Part shown: positions 15,001 to 28,713 of the stretch, piece by piece | Layout of the letters: each line of letters opens with the position of its first letter | Numbering within the stretch: position 1 is the first letter of the stretch | NCBI GenBank assembly: GCA_030867875.1 | Contig: JAOWCC010001589.1 | Coordinates: forward strand, 141,643,745-141,707,744 | Reading direction: 5' to 3' | Source of the DNA: Actinernus sp. WN-2022 | Lineage: Eukaryota > Cnidaria > Anthozoa > Actiniaria > Actinernidae | DNA: 64,000 nucleotides | Position numbers and translations under genes: made by a program | The notes under the pieces: model-generated | Database searches by the model: none | What the model was told of the DNA's origin: nothing | The model's input: the letters and a program-made list of their open reading frames with translations, nothing else

Positions 15001-18000
15001 GGAAAACAGCTTTATTTGTAGAGTACGGTTTTGGCCGCCATCTTGGTGTACTAAAGCTGTACACCAACATGGCCGCCGTATACTAATTACACTAAATTGT
15101 TCGAATATTATTTGGCCGACAGCTCGGTTACGAAGTACTCTATTGCTCCAAAATTTCGGTCATTTCTATATTTTTACCTGCTCTATACACAGCATTAAAA
15201 ATATTTTACTAATATAAGTTTTTTCTTGAGGTAATTTTTTTGTGACGTCAATGCAAACGATCAATATCATTATGGCGTCATGGCTTGTTTATGAGGGGGA
15301 CAGAATCGACTTGAACAATATAATTTTTAGCCTGAATTTCAGCCGTCTCCTCTGGTTCGTTCTAACTTCGAATTGTCTGGTTTCCAGATATCAGCTGTAT
15401 CAATGTTTATCCCACAATATTTACCGTATTTGGTGGCTGTTACCGCTATTCTACGTTCTACAAAATGCATTTGATAGCGAGTTCCTTTGTGTTGTTGCTG
15501 TTTTGTCCCCCTCCCACGACCGTGATCCTTAGCGTTTAAACAATAGGTTGTTTTGATTTGACGTCATAATGATAGAAGTGCGTTACAAACTTCTTCACCG
15601 ACGGCCGCCGCGGGGCCCAACGCAATGGAGAAAATTGGCTAGACGCGAGATAATAGGTCATTCGTACCCTGCTTAAACATTCCACAGACATAAAGCACTA
15701 GGCGAGGGTCTGAATGGGGGGGTCTACATGTCAGTTGTCAGTTAAATTTTTGGCCATTTGTCAGTTAGTCCTAGTTAATCATTGCTAGAGAAAATTTACA
15801 ATGTTTGACACACAAACACCAAATTTGTCAGTTGTCAGTTATTTTTCGGTTGTCAGTTGTCAGTAAAAAAATCGTCATTTGTCAGTTGTCAGTTATTTTT
15901 AAGGCCGTTTGTCAGTAGTCAGTTAACCCCATTCAGACCCTCCTAGGTGACACTGGCATGATACCTATGGCGTTATATCTCCGCCAAAATTCCTGTTTTG
16001 ATTTCAACATGCAAGATTCCGATTTGACGTTCATGGTTGGTATTCTACATTCATGTTTAGATTTCAACATGCAAGTTTCCGATTTGACGTTCGTATTTAC
16101 AATTGAACATTTAAACTTTAGTTTCAACATTCAAGTTCCCGATTCAACATTCGAGTTTGCCATTCAACATTCAAGTTCGAAATTCAAGTTTCCGATTCAA
16201 CATTCAACATTCAAGTTTTGATTTGAGCTTCACGCTTGGATGCTCAAGGTCACGCATGCCCAATAACAATCATACCCAGAATTCTGTGCGGGATAGATGT
16301 GACAGCTTAGAACACGTGCAGTAGCCAGTACAACAACATGAATACAAATGCTAATCTTCAAAAGAACAGAGCTACGCGTACCCTTTGCCAAGTGGCAGAA
16401 CAGCTTCTATAAATGGCAAATGATGGTAAGTGTCTTTAGCATGGAACCCTTACACCAAATGTAATATAAACAAAATCGAAATGGTTCAACACAACGCAGC
16501 CAGATTTGTACATAATGACTTTACTGGTTTTAGCCATGTAACCCCTATGCTAAACTGCCTAGGATAGGACACCTTGGAACGGCGTAGGCTACTGAACCAA
16601 GTTTGCATGTTCTATCAGATTCACATGGGCTATGTTGGTATAAATCTTCCTCAGGACGTCTGTCCTATAACAAGAAAATCCAGGCTCCCAAATCCTTTCG
16701 TCAGCTCAGTGTAAATAATGACATTGTTAAGTGCTCTTTTTATCCTAGGACTATAAAACCTGGAACAATCTACCTTTCAGTAATATATTTAAATCTACTG
16801 CTTTGCCTGTCATTAGGTCACTTTTCAATTTTACAATGTAATTTATAGTTAAATTTTAAATCTATCTTTGACATTTTTTCTTAAAAAAAACTTTTAAAAG
16901 GAGAAACGTTTAATGTTCCTCTTCCAAGATTTGTGTAGCTTTTATAGTTTTCTTTAGTAATCACACAAACTAAGTCTCTCTTGGCTGAAGTTCAGCTTAA
17001 ACTCTGTTTACAGAGGTGAGTTATTCATGGCTGCAACTTTGCACTGTGCACAAATCCACTTTGGCGGCTGTATTTCAGGCTAAAATCCACTCTCAACTTG
17101 GTGCTATAATTGTAAGTCCCACACATTGAACATGGAACCACTGCATGGGACAGTCTTTAGGCAATCATGTCTCCACACTCAGGTCCTCCACAGATACACC
17201 ACGATTCAGGACAGTCAACAGTTACTTTATTAGAGTTTTTCCTGGACAATTTCCCTTTTCTTTTTGTAGAAGCTTTCTGTGCGCCTGCTTTGCGTTTTTT
17301 TTTTTACATCACTAAGATCAGCTAGGGTTCCCACTCATTTGCAGTAAAAACAATCCTGACTTTTCACTGACCTTGAACACAACAAATTTCCCTGACTTTT
17401 CACTGACCTTGAACACAACAAATTTCCCTGACTTTTCACTGACCCTGAACACAACAAATTTCCCTGACTTTTCCTTGACCGTGGGAACCCTGTAGATGTC
17501 TTTCCCACATTTCAACTCCATCGGTATGGAGTAAGGTTTACTTTGCTAGTTGCTCCACAAGTAGCCCACGATGTTTGTGTGATTATGTACAAATCTAGCT
17601 GCGCGGTGTTGAACCATTTCGATTTTGTTTATATTACATTTGGTGTAAGGGTTCCATGCTAAAGACACTTACCATCATTTGCCATTGATAGAAGCTGTTC
17701 TGCCACTTGGCGAAGGATAGCTCTGTTCTTTTGAAGATTAGCATTTGTATTCATGTTGTTGTACTGGCTACTGCACGTGTTCTAAGCTGTCACATCTATC
17801 CCGCACAGAATTCTGGGTACGATTGTCATTGGGCATGCGTGACCTTGAGCATCCATGCATGAAGTTCAAACTTGAATGTTGAATCGGAAACTTGAATTTC
17901 GAACTTGAATGTTGAATGGAAAACTTGAATGTTGAATCGGAAACTTGAATTTCGAACTTGAATGTTGAACGGGAACTTGAATGTTGAAACTAAAGTTTAA

Positions 18001-21000
18001 ATGTTCAATTGTAAATACGAACGTCAAATCGGAAACTTGCATGTTGAAATCTAAACATGAATGTAGAATACCAAACACGAATGTCAAATCGGAATCTTGC
18101 ATGTTGAAATCAAAACATGAATTTTGGCAGAGATATAACGCCATAGATACCCCCATGATACCCCCAACTGCTACCTGCTTTTATGTAGATTATGAAAGAT
18201 TTACATAAATTGTCCTCAGCAGGGAAGTGAGAGAGCACAGAGATCGAAAGGCAATTGTCCTTGCTCCAATTGATTGGACAATTGTAAAGTGGAAAACACC
18301 AAATGAAGTGTTATTACCTCGAACGCCGTTTCTGCCATTTTCGCATGCACTTTCGCAAGAAAGGCCGCCGGCTTCGCTTCATCTTGGCGAGTCTAATTTG
18401 TACGGTAATAGTCTTGGCATTTTCGAGACGAAACAAGTCAATACCCAATAAATTTCACTTTATAGATTTTCCTAAGCCATACTCAAAACTACCTAACGGA
18501 ACTTGTGTCTTCGATAAACATGGACGACTTCAGTGTGCAGACATTCGCCAAGTGGAGACAATTCCTTTACGACAGTCGCATCTAGTGTTGACAAGAATGC
18601 TTCTAGTATTTGATTTGATTACTAAGAAATACAACCTCAGCTACTGGCTAACCCGAGGCACTCTTCTAGGGGCTGCACGGCACAAGGGACATATACCGTG
18701 GGATATAGATTTGGATTTAGAAATGCCAGTAGCAGATTACGTTAAATTCCGCGAACAAGGAGCAGTGGATATGCCGAGTGATATGTTCCTCCAACGTCAA
18801 GACACGGACCCTGAAGTAAAACTCCCTGATCGTTTACTTGACCGCTCTGAGGAGGTTTTAAACACCGTTCGGGTCAAACACAACCCGCGCTTACGAGATA
18901 AGAAAAGCTGTTATAAGTACTGTATTCGATTCAATTGTCGCTGGGCGGACGGGCTTATGATCGACATTTATCCTGTGAAAATCGATAGCGCGGGGTACAA
19001 AAAACACGAAAGCCTTGGCTTTGTTAAGCGGATGTGGAATTCATTCTGGAAGCTTTTGGGGCAAAGTCGACTAGACTTGAGGGTATTTCCTTTGAAGATA
19101 TTACAGTTCGAAGGGTTTGAATTTCCTGTGGCAAATCAGTGGAAGAAAATGTTGGTCGCGAAATATGGGAAAGCTTACATGGATATGCCCCCGAACAGCA
19201 AAAAAATCCCTGCAGATGAAATTGTCCCCGAAGCGTTGCACAAATGTAGTGAATTCGATGAGAAGGGAAACTTAAGATTATTGAAAAGATTATTGTAGAG
19301 TTAATTATATTAAATCCCTAATTTTTGAATTTTCTACAGACCTGAATTACCTCTGTTGTAACATTGATAAACGTTATTGGGCTATTGCACTTAATATGCG
19401 TATCCCCCTGTTGAGGACCATATTTTGAGTTGTACCGTAAAGAATTCCTCTGAAATTAAAAACACCTGAAGAATTCCATGGTGGAAAGTAGTATTATCCT
19501 GAAGAATTGACTTCAACCCCTGAACAATTCTCCAAATATTCACTTTATCCCCAAAGAATTCCTCTAAATTTGATATGTGCCCCCAAAGAATTCCTCTCTA
19601 TTTATATGGTATCCCCAAAGAATTCCTTGAAAAATTCTCTGGTTACCCCGCAGAATTCCTTGGTCCTCAACAGGGGGGTTACGCAAATTAAGTGCAATAT
19701 GCCATTATGATCTATCCCTGAAGTTGTGTTTTGTGCTAAGTTAGTAAAATGCTTTATACGCGATTCAGACAGTGATTAGAGTACAAATATCTTTAATAAC
19801 TGATCGTTCCCATAATCTTTGCCTACAGACTTGTATGTTCACTTGTTTGCATTGACTGTCATGTGGTATTTAAGTTTTGAATACATAATTAAGCTTGTAT
19901 TTGCATTCTCATTTTTATTTAGCTCCGTGCTCGTACAGTATTTTTCCGATTTGAAGAACTGTATATTGAGAATTTTCTTTTACATACACAATACATTCTT
20001 TGAGGGAGGAGAAAGATTCGGGGATAGAGTCACCGAAGTTAAATCAGTCAGTCTTGCCGCTGAAGTTATGGCTCACACAGCGTAGTGATTTATACAATTA
20101 GCTATCCAGAACAACAAGTGCCTTTATAATTACTGACCCTCATCAAAACCCATTGTTCTCTCTCTGCAATATATCACCGAATGCAGTCTGATATAGCCAA
20201 CATACTTTTTCAAATGCTCGTGAGAATTTCAAATATCTCACCCTTCGGGCTCGACATTTGAAATTTCACTCGATTATTTGAAACCCCCATAGAATCCCGT
20301 GACTCGGATATGAAACGTTACTTAATCGCATGGGGCCGAGAAAATTGAGTTTTTCAGAGATCAAACTGACTAAATTTTGCAGTGACAAAATAAATGGCAA
20401 ATACGACAGTATTCACTCTAATGTAACTTAAGAGATAAAAATAACACTTAAGAGATTAGTTGACCCACCTATAAACTTTTTGTCTTCATGGAATGGTTGT
20501 GAAAACCTTATTTGTTTGCTTTTTGGAGCAGAAGTGTACACGAACCGAAGTAATCTGAAAACTCTGCAAACTTTGAGCAGCAAGAAGCCTGTTGCTAAGC
20601 AACCAACTTCCAATCAGAAGCTAGTAATCAGACCCTTGATTAAGAAAAAAATACCCTGCTCGTAAGCCAATCAGAGTTCAGTAATCATGCCCTCTATGTT
20701 ATAAACAGGGTAATCCTTTCAGTAAAAATTACAAAATTCGACTGGTATGACGAACAGTAAAACGACATAACTTACAACTAACGTTGTCTTAACGCACGTT
20801 GTTGGACAAATTGTGCCGATGTTTCGAATTTTTAAGTTTAACGTACAAGAAAATAAATATAAAGCTCTATTTTTCTAAGAAATATAAATTATATATCGTG
20901 CGTTAAGACTACGTTAATGTGGTCTGACATGAAAAATCATATTCAGAAGAGTTTTTCGAATTAGGAGTTATTGCTTTTGAGAAAAATATTTTTTTCTTTT

Positions 21001-24000
21001 TTTTTAGCTCAATAAACAAAATTAATTTAATTAACACCTTTGATCCGACCCCCTGAAATTTATAACGAAATGAAAACTACAATTCATAATAAGTTAGTCT
21101 AGGGTTCTTTAAACACACACAGAGCATGTCAGATTTTAAAATTATTTTCTCAAAATATACAAATTTTGCCGGTGCAGATACCTTAAGGAGGTTTTAATAT
21201 CCAAAATGCTAATTACATGACATCAGGGGAGGTATCTGCAATCACTTCTTAGTGGTTGTGAATGGGCGTTTCTACTGATATAGGAAAACAAATTTCTAAC
21301 ATTTTATTTCAGCCATGGGTATAACACTGATAATATGAAAAATGTGTTTAATTGTAGCAAAAAAATTCGTATAATAATCGATGCCTCCCCTGATGTCATG
21401 CAATTAGCATTTTGGATATTAAAACCTCCTTAACTCAGCGGCACAGCATTCAAAGCAAGATATATTGTACCATTCACTTGATGTAGAATTGATATCTAAA
21501 ATAAAGTAATAAGCTTCATAGGCACTTTATAATTATTATACAATTTTTTTTGTTACAATTAAACAAATTTTTAAAATTATCAGTGTTATACCCATGGTTG
21601 AAATAAAATGATGTTAGAAATTTGTTTTCCTATATCAGTAGAAATGCCATTCACAACCAGTAAGAAGTGATTGCAGATACCTCCCCTGACGCCATGTAAT
21701 TAGCATTTTGGATATTAAAACCTCCTTAACTCAGCGGCACAGCATTCAAAGCAATATATATTTTACCATTCTACTATTCACTTGATGTAGAATTGATATC
21801 TAAAATAAAAAAATAAGCTTCATAGGCACTTTAAAGGTGATTCAGGCTTGAAGGGTAAGTCAAGATAAACCATTAAAAAGTTGTTTTATAAACCAACCAA
21901 GGCATTGTCTTTTCCCTATTTTTCTTGATGGTATAGCATTGTGTTTTGAATAAACGTTCTCTTCTTCCACAAAAAGAAGTGTGAGAATACCTGTTCAAGG
22001 GTGCCTGTAGTGTCCGTAGATAATTTACCAGGACTTACTTCTGTCATCGATAACTTTAAAACTAAAGCTGATTGTTCAGGTAAAAAATGGAAATAACCAG
22101 CTTACAGTTTAACTTTACAACAATAACATTTTCAAAGTGATTTGAGAAACTTCATTTTTGACCCTTTGTGCAATACTTGTGTATACCCTGATTGTGATAT
22201 TGCCCAGTAGCGGTTGATAAGAAATATCTACGTATATATAAATATCAATCGAAAACTAATATCATTAATTAGAGTTCAGTCGATTAAAAATAATACAACC
22301 GTTAGTAAAAAGATCGTTTGGCAACTTCAGTTCTTACTTTAGGAATGTGAAGTTTGTTACTTTGCCTTGTTGTGCGTTGAGGGCGGGAAGGACTTTAACT
22401 GTTAGTTGCCAATTAACAGCACATTTAAAAGCTCATTGGCATATCCGTTGCTATGCTCGCGGGAGCAGATGCGATTTTGACTTCCGGTTTTACGCCAGCC
22501 TGAGAAAACAGCCGACTCGGGCGATATGAGTCGGCTGTTTTGTCAGGTTAGTTCTATGCGTGCCCACCGGCCACCCGATAGTTTTAATACTTTCACATGT
22601 TTGCAAGTTTTGTTCGTGGTTTACCTGAAAGGTTTTCATGAATGAACGAAATAAAGTGTCCAAAAGTCGAAGCAAGCCGTGTGCGAATGTCGCTGGAAAA
22701 CGAAAACATTGGTTTATCGTGTGAAAGAAATACTTGACAAGAAACTCGATCAGATAATTTTTAAGGAATCGGTCAGGACTCGAAAGGCAACTGTACTTGA
22801 GCCTAGAGAAAGGGAAGTAATTAATAATTTATACCGAGCAAGTAAAAAAATAATAACGGCAAGCGTGGTGACTGTACTTCACATTCACGTGTCCGGCGCA
22901 GCCGTCGGGAGGAAATCGCCGACGAATGGGAAAGCAGATGTAGCTTAGCCTATTGATAGATTGATAGAATATCTAAATAGTATCTATAGTTGTTAAAGAT
23001 ACAAAAACTGAAATGGCTGCTTCCAGCGAGAACTTGGCTTCTAAAAACACGAAGAAAAGCATGATCAGTAAGCTACTGAAATCGTGGTACAAAGAAAATT
23101 GTAAACGGAAACGAGAAAACAACTAAACAGTCGCAGTTTCATCAAAGCAAGCAGCTCTTTTACCGTATGAGCTTATGAAAATAATAAGAGATTTATTACT
23201 TACAAGTTCGTTCGTATTCTGAGTTCTACATCTCTTTTTTTCTTTCAAGTCACTCAATAAGCACACTTTTGTCTCAAGATAATGCTTTCCGGTTCCTGGT
23301 AAAGTTGTGATTGAACCTCAGTGTATCTAATTAGAATACAGGTCAGTTTACATCCTTAAAAAGTATTTTTGATGTCGGAAAACAAACTTGTGAACTCCAC
23401 GAGATTCAAGTGAAAGTTTTCGAATCTCAGTCTAATTTTAGCCCGATTTCTATTCGCTCTTCAGTTTACCACGAAATGGGTTCCTGGCATGTACTCCACA
23501 CTCATTGCAGACTGGAATATTTAGCCAAGCCCCAAAACTGGTCATTGTTGGAGGAAGTAGGAGAAAACGTGCATCCAGTTCGACCAAATATCATAAACAT
23601 TGGCAAAACGTGTCCCAAATGTGAGAGTCCCAAATGTGAGAGTTCCAACCGTTTTGTCCAAGAGTGTGGGTAGTCTGTGATTAGATGCATATGCCATTTT
23701 CACGTGGGACACGTGGGTTTTCCAACCACTTCTTTTAGGATCTCGCGGTTAAATGACTAAACTGTTAAAATATTTTCAGATATTTGTTTATAAGGATAGT
23801 ATAAGACGCAAAACAATCTAATTTAGATATGGGTTCCAGGTCCATCCTTCACTCAACTTCCCAAACGTTCTTGACTTCTCGTTTGTCTCTTTTAGGCTGA
23901 TCGAGAAAATCAGGAGGATTCAACTTACACCAAGAAACTCCATACTGCACTCCAGGTAAAATACTACCAGCCTTCCCTTCTGTTCATTGGTTCGTAAAAT

Positions 24001-27000
24001 CTTACCCCAAGTTACATTGACCTAACCCAAACTTTGAGTAATACAGTAACCCTTCGAGACCTGTATTCTTAGTGGACCATTATACTGTAGCTCTGAGGTT
24101 TTTATACTGCTCGTTCTAAAGGCTAGGGTGTTTGTATTGTTGGGTGGCTCGTTCCGAGCGGTACTGTACGTCTTGCTCCAAACTTTAGGTAGCCTGCAAG
24201 CAGGCTAAACTTTAGGAGGGTGGCGCAGTGTGTTAGCGCTCGCCTCTCACCGCTATGTCCCAGGTTCAATACCGGCTCATATGTGAGTTGAGTTTGTTTG
24301 TTGTGTTGTTCTTGCCACGAGGGTTTTTCGCCGGGTTCTCCGGTTTTCCTCCCTCCTCAAAAATCAACATGTGAGCTTGAATGTAGTGAGTAGAGAATAT
24401 ATGAGTGTAGTGTGAGCGTGTGTGGAGTGAGTAGAGAATATATGAGTGTAATGTGAGCGTGTGTGGAGTGAGTAGAGAATATATGAGTGTAGTGTGAGCG
24501 TGTGTGGAGTGAGTAGAGAATATATGAGTGTAGTGTGTGGAATGAGTAGAGAATATATGAGTGTAGTGTGAGCGTGTGTGGAGACCGGTGTACCAGCGAT
24601 TTCGCCCCCCCCCTCCGTGAATTCGCGCGCCCCCCCCCCCCCCCCCCCCCCCCTTCCTTGCCCCCCTCTAGCGATTTCGCCCCCTTCCCTCTAACCTTTT
24701 AAAAGGTTATGAATACATGTTTTCCTTCTTTTTATTACTGTAATGTATTGGACGTGGAGAAACTATCAGTAATGTGTATTTATTTTAAAATCCACGCTTC
24801 ACTTTTCTTAGACAAAATTCGTGTTGGTAGAATGAATGAATGATCTTTATTTATACACGATAATCGTCATCAACAGGGTTGGTTTTCACACGAGCCGTGT
24901 CCAATACAAAAGTCTTAAAAATACAAGAATAGCTGTCATAAATACTAATAAATCTAATTATAACTACTAAATACTTGAAATAATTATTTTAACCTAAATG
25001 CTAAGCCTAAATAATACTATTAAAAGCTACATCACTAAATCTACGTTTAAAAATCATCAATGTTTCACTCTGCTTTAGTGTTTGAGGTAAATTGTTCCAA
25101 CATGCTGCTCCACTGTAAGCAAATGCACGTTTACCAAAATTTGTTTTAGGGGCTGGTAAACTAAGGTTTGTGGTAGAGTCTCGAAGATTATAACTGTGAC
25201 GCTCTCCAGAATAAGAGAACAATTTCCTTAGGTAGTTTGGCCCATGACCGTTAAGAGATTTATACATCATAACTGATTCTGTTTTTAATCTTCTTTCGTC
25301 TAGTGGAAGCCAATCTAATTGTTCTCGTATTAAATGAGAGCGCACAGTATAATCAGATTTAGTAATAATCCTCCCAGCTCTATTTTGAAGCTTTTGGAGT
25401 TTTTCCTTTAGGCCCTTACAACAACCTCCCCAAACAGTGCTGCAATAGTCAAAATATGGCTCAATAAGGGAATGATATACACAAAGTAATACACTTCTAT
25501 CGTCTACATATTGTCTTGTACGATATAACATTTTCAAACCAGTTGATACTTTGCCAATCACATGTTTAATGTGTGCTTTAAAGGACAAACTTTCGTCTAA
25601 ATATACACCAAGAAGTTTAAATTCCTGTACCCTTTCAATAGGTAGACCATAGAAGTTTGGTGACGGATTAGGAGCAAGCTGTTTTAATCTATTTGCTGAA
25701 CCTATTACCATATATTTAGTCTTAGTGTCATTGAAACTTAACTTATTGGCAATTAGCCATTTTTCAGTTTGTTTTAAATCCTCAAAAATATGCTTTTCTA
25801 TCTGTTTGATATCAGTATCTGCAGTAGTTATATATGTGTCATCTGCAAACATCCTGGAGTACAGTGTGTTAAAGAATCAGGAAAATCATTTATGTATATC
25901 AAAAAGAGAAGAGGGCCTAAAATCGATCCACAAGATATGGGTTTGTTGTCTGATAAAATACCATTAACATAACAATACTGTGATCGATTGGAGAGGTAAG
26001 ATTTAAACCAAATTAGTTCCTCTCCTCTGATACCATAACACTCTAATTTTCTCAACAAAATTGTGTGATCAACAGTATCAAAGGCTTTTTTTAAGTCAAC
26101 GAAAAGCACACCATTCAAAAGACCTCCATCCATATTCTGTAACCATCTGTTAGTGGCTTGTAAGAGAGCAGTACATATTGAATGCAATGACCTAAACCCT
26201 GATTGGAATTTATTTAAGAGATTATTGTCTACTAAATATTTGTAAAGGGCATCATATGTCAACCTTTCTATAATCTTACTTATAACTGATAGGACAGAAA
26301 TAGGTCTATAATTTTCTGGATTAGATTTTGAGTCAGATTTATAAATTGGTGATACTTTAGCAACTTTCCAGTCGTCAGGAAAAATTCCAGTTCTGAGAGA
26401 TTCATTAAACAACTTTGTTAAAGAAGTTAATATGACTGGACAGGCTAATCTGATTAATTTTGCTGAAATTTTATCAATACCACAAGATTTATTGGAGGAA
26501 AGTTTCAAAATAATGTTCTTCACTTGGCTGCAATTTATATGTGGAAATCTAAATCTTGCTTCACTATAATGCAAATAGTTTTCTGGTTGTACTTGTGATG
26601 GTGGTATACTGTTAGCAAGACGTGATCCTAGTGAACAAAAGTGCTCATTCATACAATTTGCAATTTCAGTTTTATCTGTATATATTTGCCCATTAATATC
26701 TAGTTGATTGATGCTGGTTGACTTTGATTTTCGTGACAGCATTTTGTTTAAAGTATTCCAGGTTTTCTTGATGTCTCCAATATGACTATGAATAATTGTG
26801 TTAAAATACTCATTCTTTGTTTGTTTTATAGCCATATTAACATCATTTTTAGCTCTCTTGAGCTTTTTAGCTACGGTAAATGCTGCAATTTTCATTCGCG
26901 CGAGCAGTGTAACATACAATCTTCGTCAATCTTCGAATGATTAGTTAGTATTTCTTGCCTGAAGCCAACATGTAGATGATGTATTGTGGACTCTTAAAGG

Positions 27001-28682
27001 CCTACTTTGAAAAGACTTTGCCGAATGTTCAAGTGTTACCGACTCGCGTGAAAACTTCCTGAATAAACAAGCTAATGAACTAATTAAGATCTAAAACGGC
27101 GGGAAGTTTTAAAACTTACCTTTGCTTGCAGCGAGTGGACTCGTATTTGGAAACAACTGCCAAATAGCCCGATGATTTTTACATGCATGAAAACCATAAT
27201 GAAGTTGACGTAATTATCGTGGTATGTAAGTTTTTATAACCCGGCCGTAATGCTCGCGTCGATCCATCTATTTTGAAAGAACTTTGCCGAATAAAGGAGT
27301 GTTACCGACTTGCGTGCTTTGTTCTATTTCAATTGAGCTAACGGCGCTTGTTAATTCGGTAATTAGATCAGTTCTAACTAGGAAAACCTTTCTGGATAAA
27401 CAGCTTATTAACTAATGAGAAGATAAAACGGCGGTAAGTTTTGCAATTTTCTAGCAGTGTAATTGACTCAAATTCGGAAAGAATTTGAAATGACTTTCCG
27501 AAGAAAAGGAGTGTTACCGACTCGCGTATTTTTGTAGTCAGTAGAAGTAATAGTAGCTAAAGAGGTCTTACACTAATTTTTTTTTTTTTAACTTTATTCA
27601 GTGCGTTCACATGTACTGCCTCTATTTTCTGAGGCGGGGCGATTTCAATAAGAATTACGACTACAATTCACTAGCGATCTAGGGGGGGGGGGGGAGCAAT
27701 TCACTGAGGGGGGGCGAATTCACTAGTGATCTCGCCCCGGGGAGGGCGAATTCACTGGGGGGTCGAAATCGCTGTGACACCGGTACGGAAGAGCCTGGTT
27801 GTAAAACAATATTATTATTATGCTACTAAGGTCAAGTCTCAGCTGCACGTCAATCACACTGTTGGGCGGAGTAACATTAATAGGACATGTGCACGATGAC
27901 GTCACATACTACAACTAGCACAATGCATTGCGCGGGTGGTTTTTTCCTCTCCAAAGGAGTACCCTGGATACCAGAGGTTCTACTGCCTCCATTCGCGAAA
28001 GTTAGGCGTGAAGCGCCTCCATCGAGGAGCGAAGCGACGAGAGAACCTCTGGTGACACGGCTTGCGAGTCTCACATCCATGTTCGAACTTGTATCACATT
28101 TCTCGAAAAACCGGTTTTGCGGGCATGACGTCATGTTAGCTGTCAAATACATGTTTAACCTTTCCGCACCACTGATTTGCGCTATACGTACCGACTACTT
28201 GTGTGTTCGAAATGTCAGATAATACATGCAAAGGACTCCACTGAAACCAGCTTTTAATATAAATCACTTCTGTAGAATTTGTAATTGCGACGTTTCGAAA
28301 GTTAAGTTGGGAAATTATAATTTGTTTACTGGTCAAAGAGCCAAGCAAGCTCGAATAGCAGGAGGCCTAACTGCAGTTCTATAGAGCTCGGACACGATTT
28401 GCGTCAACATCATTTATTCGCCTGTTAGCGAACATGCTTTGATTCCTCGACTCTCCAGCTCACTGATTTGTGATTCCACAAGTGAATTTAAAGAACACAC
28501 AACTATAATAATCGCTCCGCTTTGGCTAGACTTTAGAATACCCTGTCACTTTTTTAGCTATCATAAAGTACTGTCACCGCGGTCCGTGGTCCGCAGTCAC
28601 AATCTTGCGCGCGCATGTAAAACGTAGGTTTCTATTTACGTTAATTGACATTGACTTCTAGGCGATGTTCCGATTATAGGGT

Positions 28683-28713
<31 letters not shown>

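Larger units (their letters stand above)
15960..18151. repeat. 2.2-kb palindrome with ~565-bp arms
   Basis: Left arm 15960-16520 and right arm about 17580-18151 are inverted copies. Each arm contains (outer to inner) an ATAACGCCATAG end, an array of about 20-bp units related to AACTTGAATGTTGAATCGGA, an exon-like segment ending in GTAAGT, and the start of a LINE 3' fragment. The unmatched centre (about 16521-17579) contains the rest of the LINE piece and a 36-bp minisatellite. Because LINE sequence is inside the arms, this looks like an inverted duplication rather than an ordinary TIR transposon. Confidence 0.75.

Noticed and set aside
15958..16221. Coding potential of the 20-bp repeat frames (and the mirror frame at 17866-18156)
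   Set aside because: The two frames are the same tandem repeat read in the inverted arms.
22679..22948. 89-codon frame in an intron
   Set aside because: No domain recognised; start and length are within chance expectation for AT-rich intron.
28676..28713. Chromosome end
   Set aside because: The telomere-like tract is only about six units long and is flanked by ordinary sequence on both sides.
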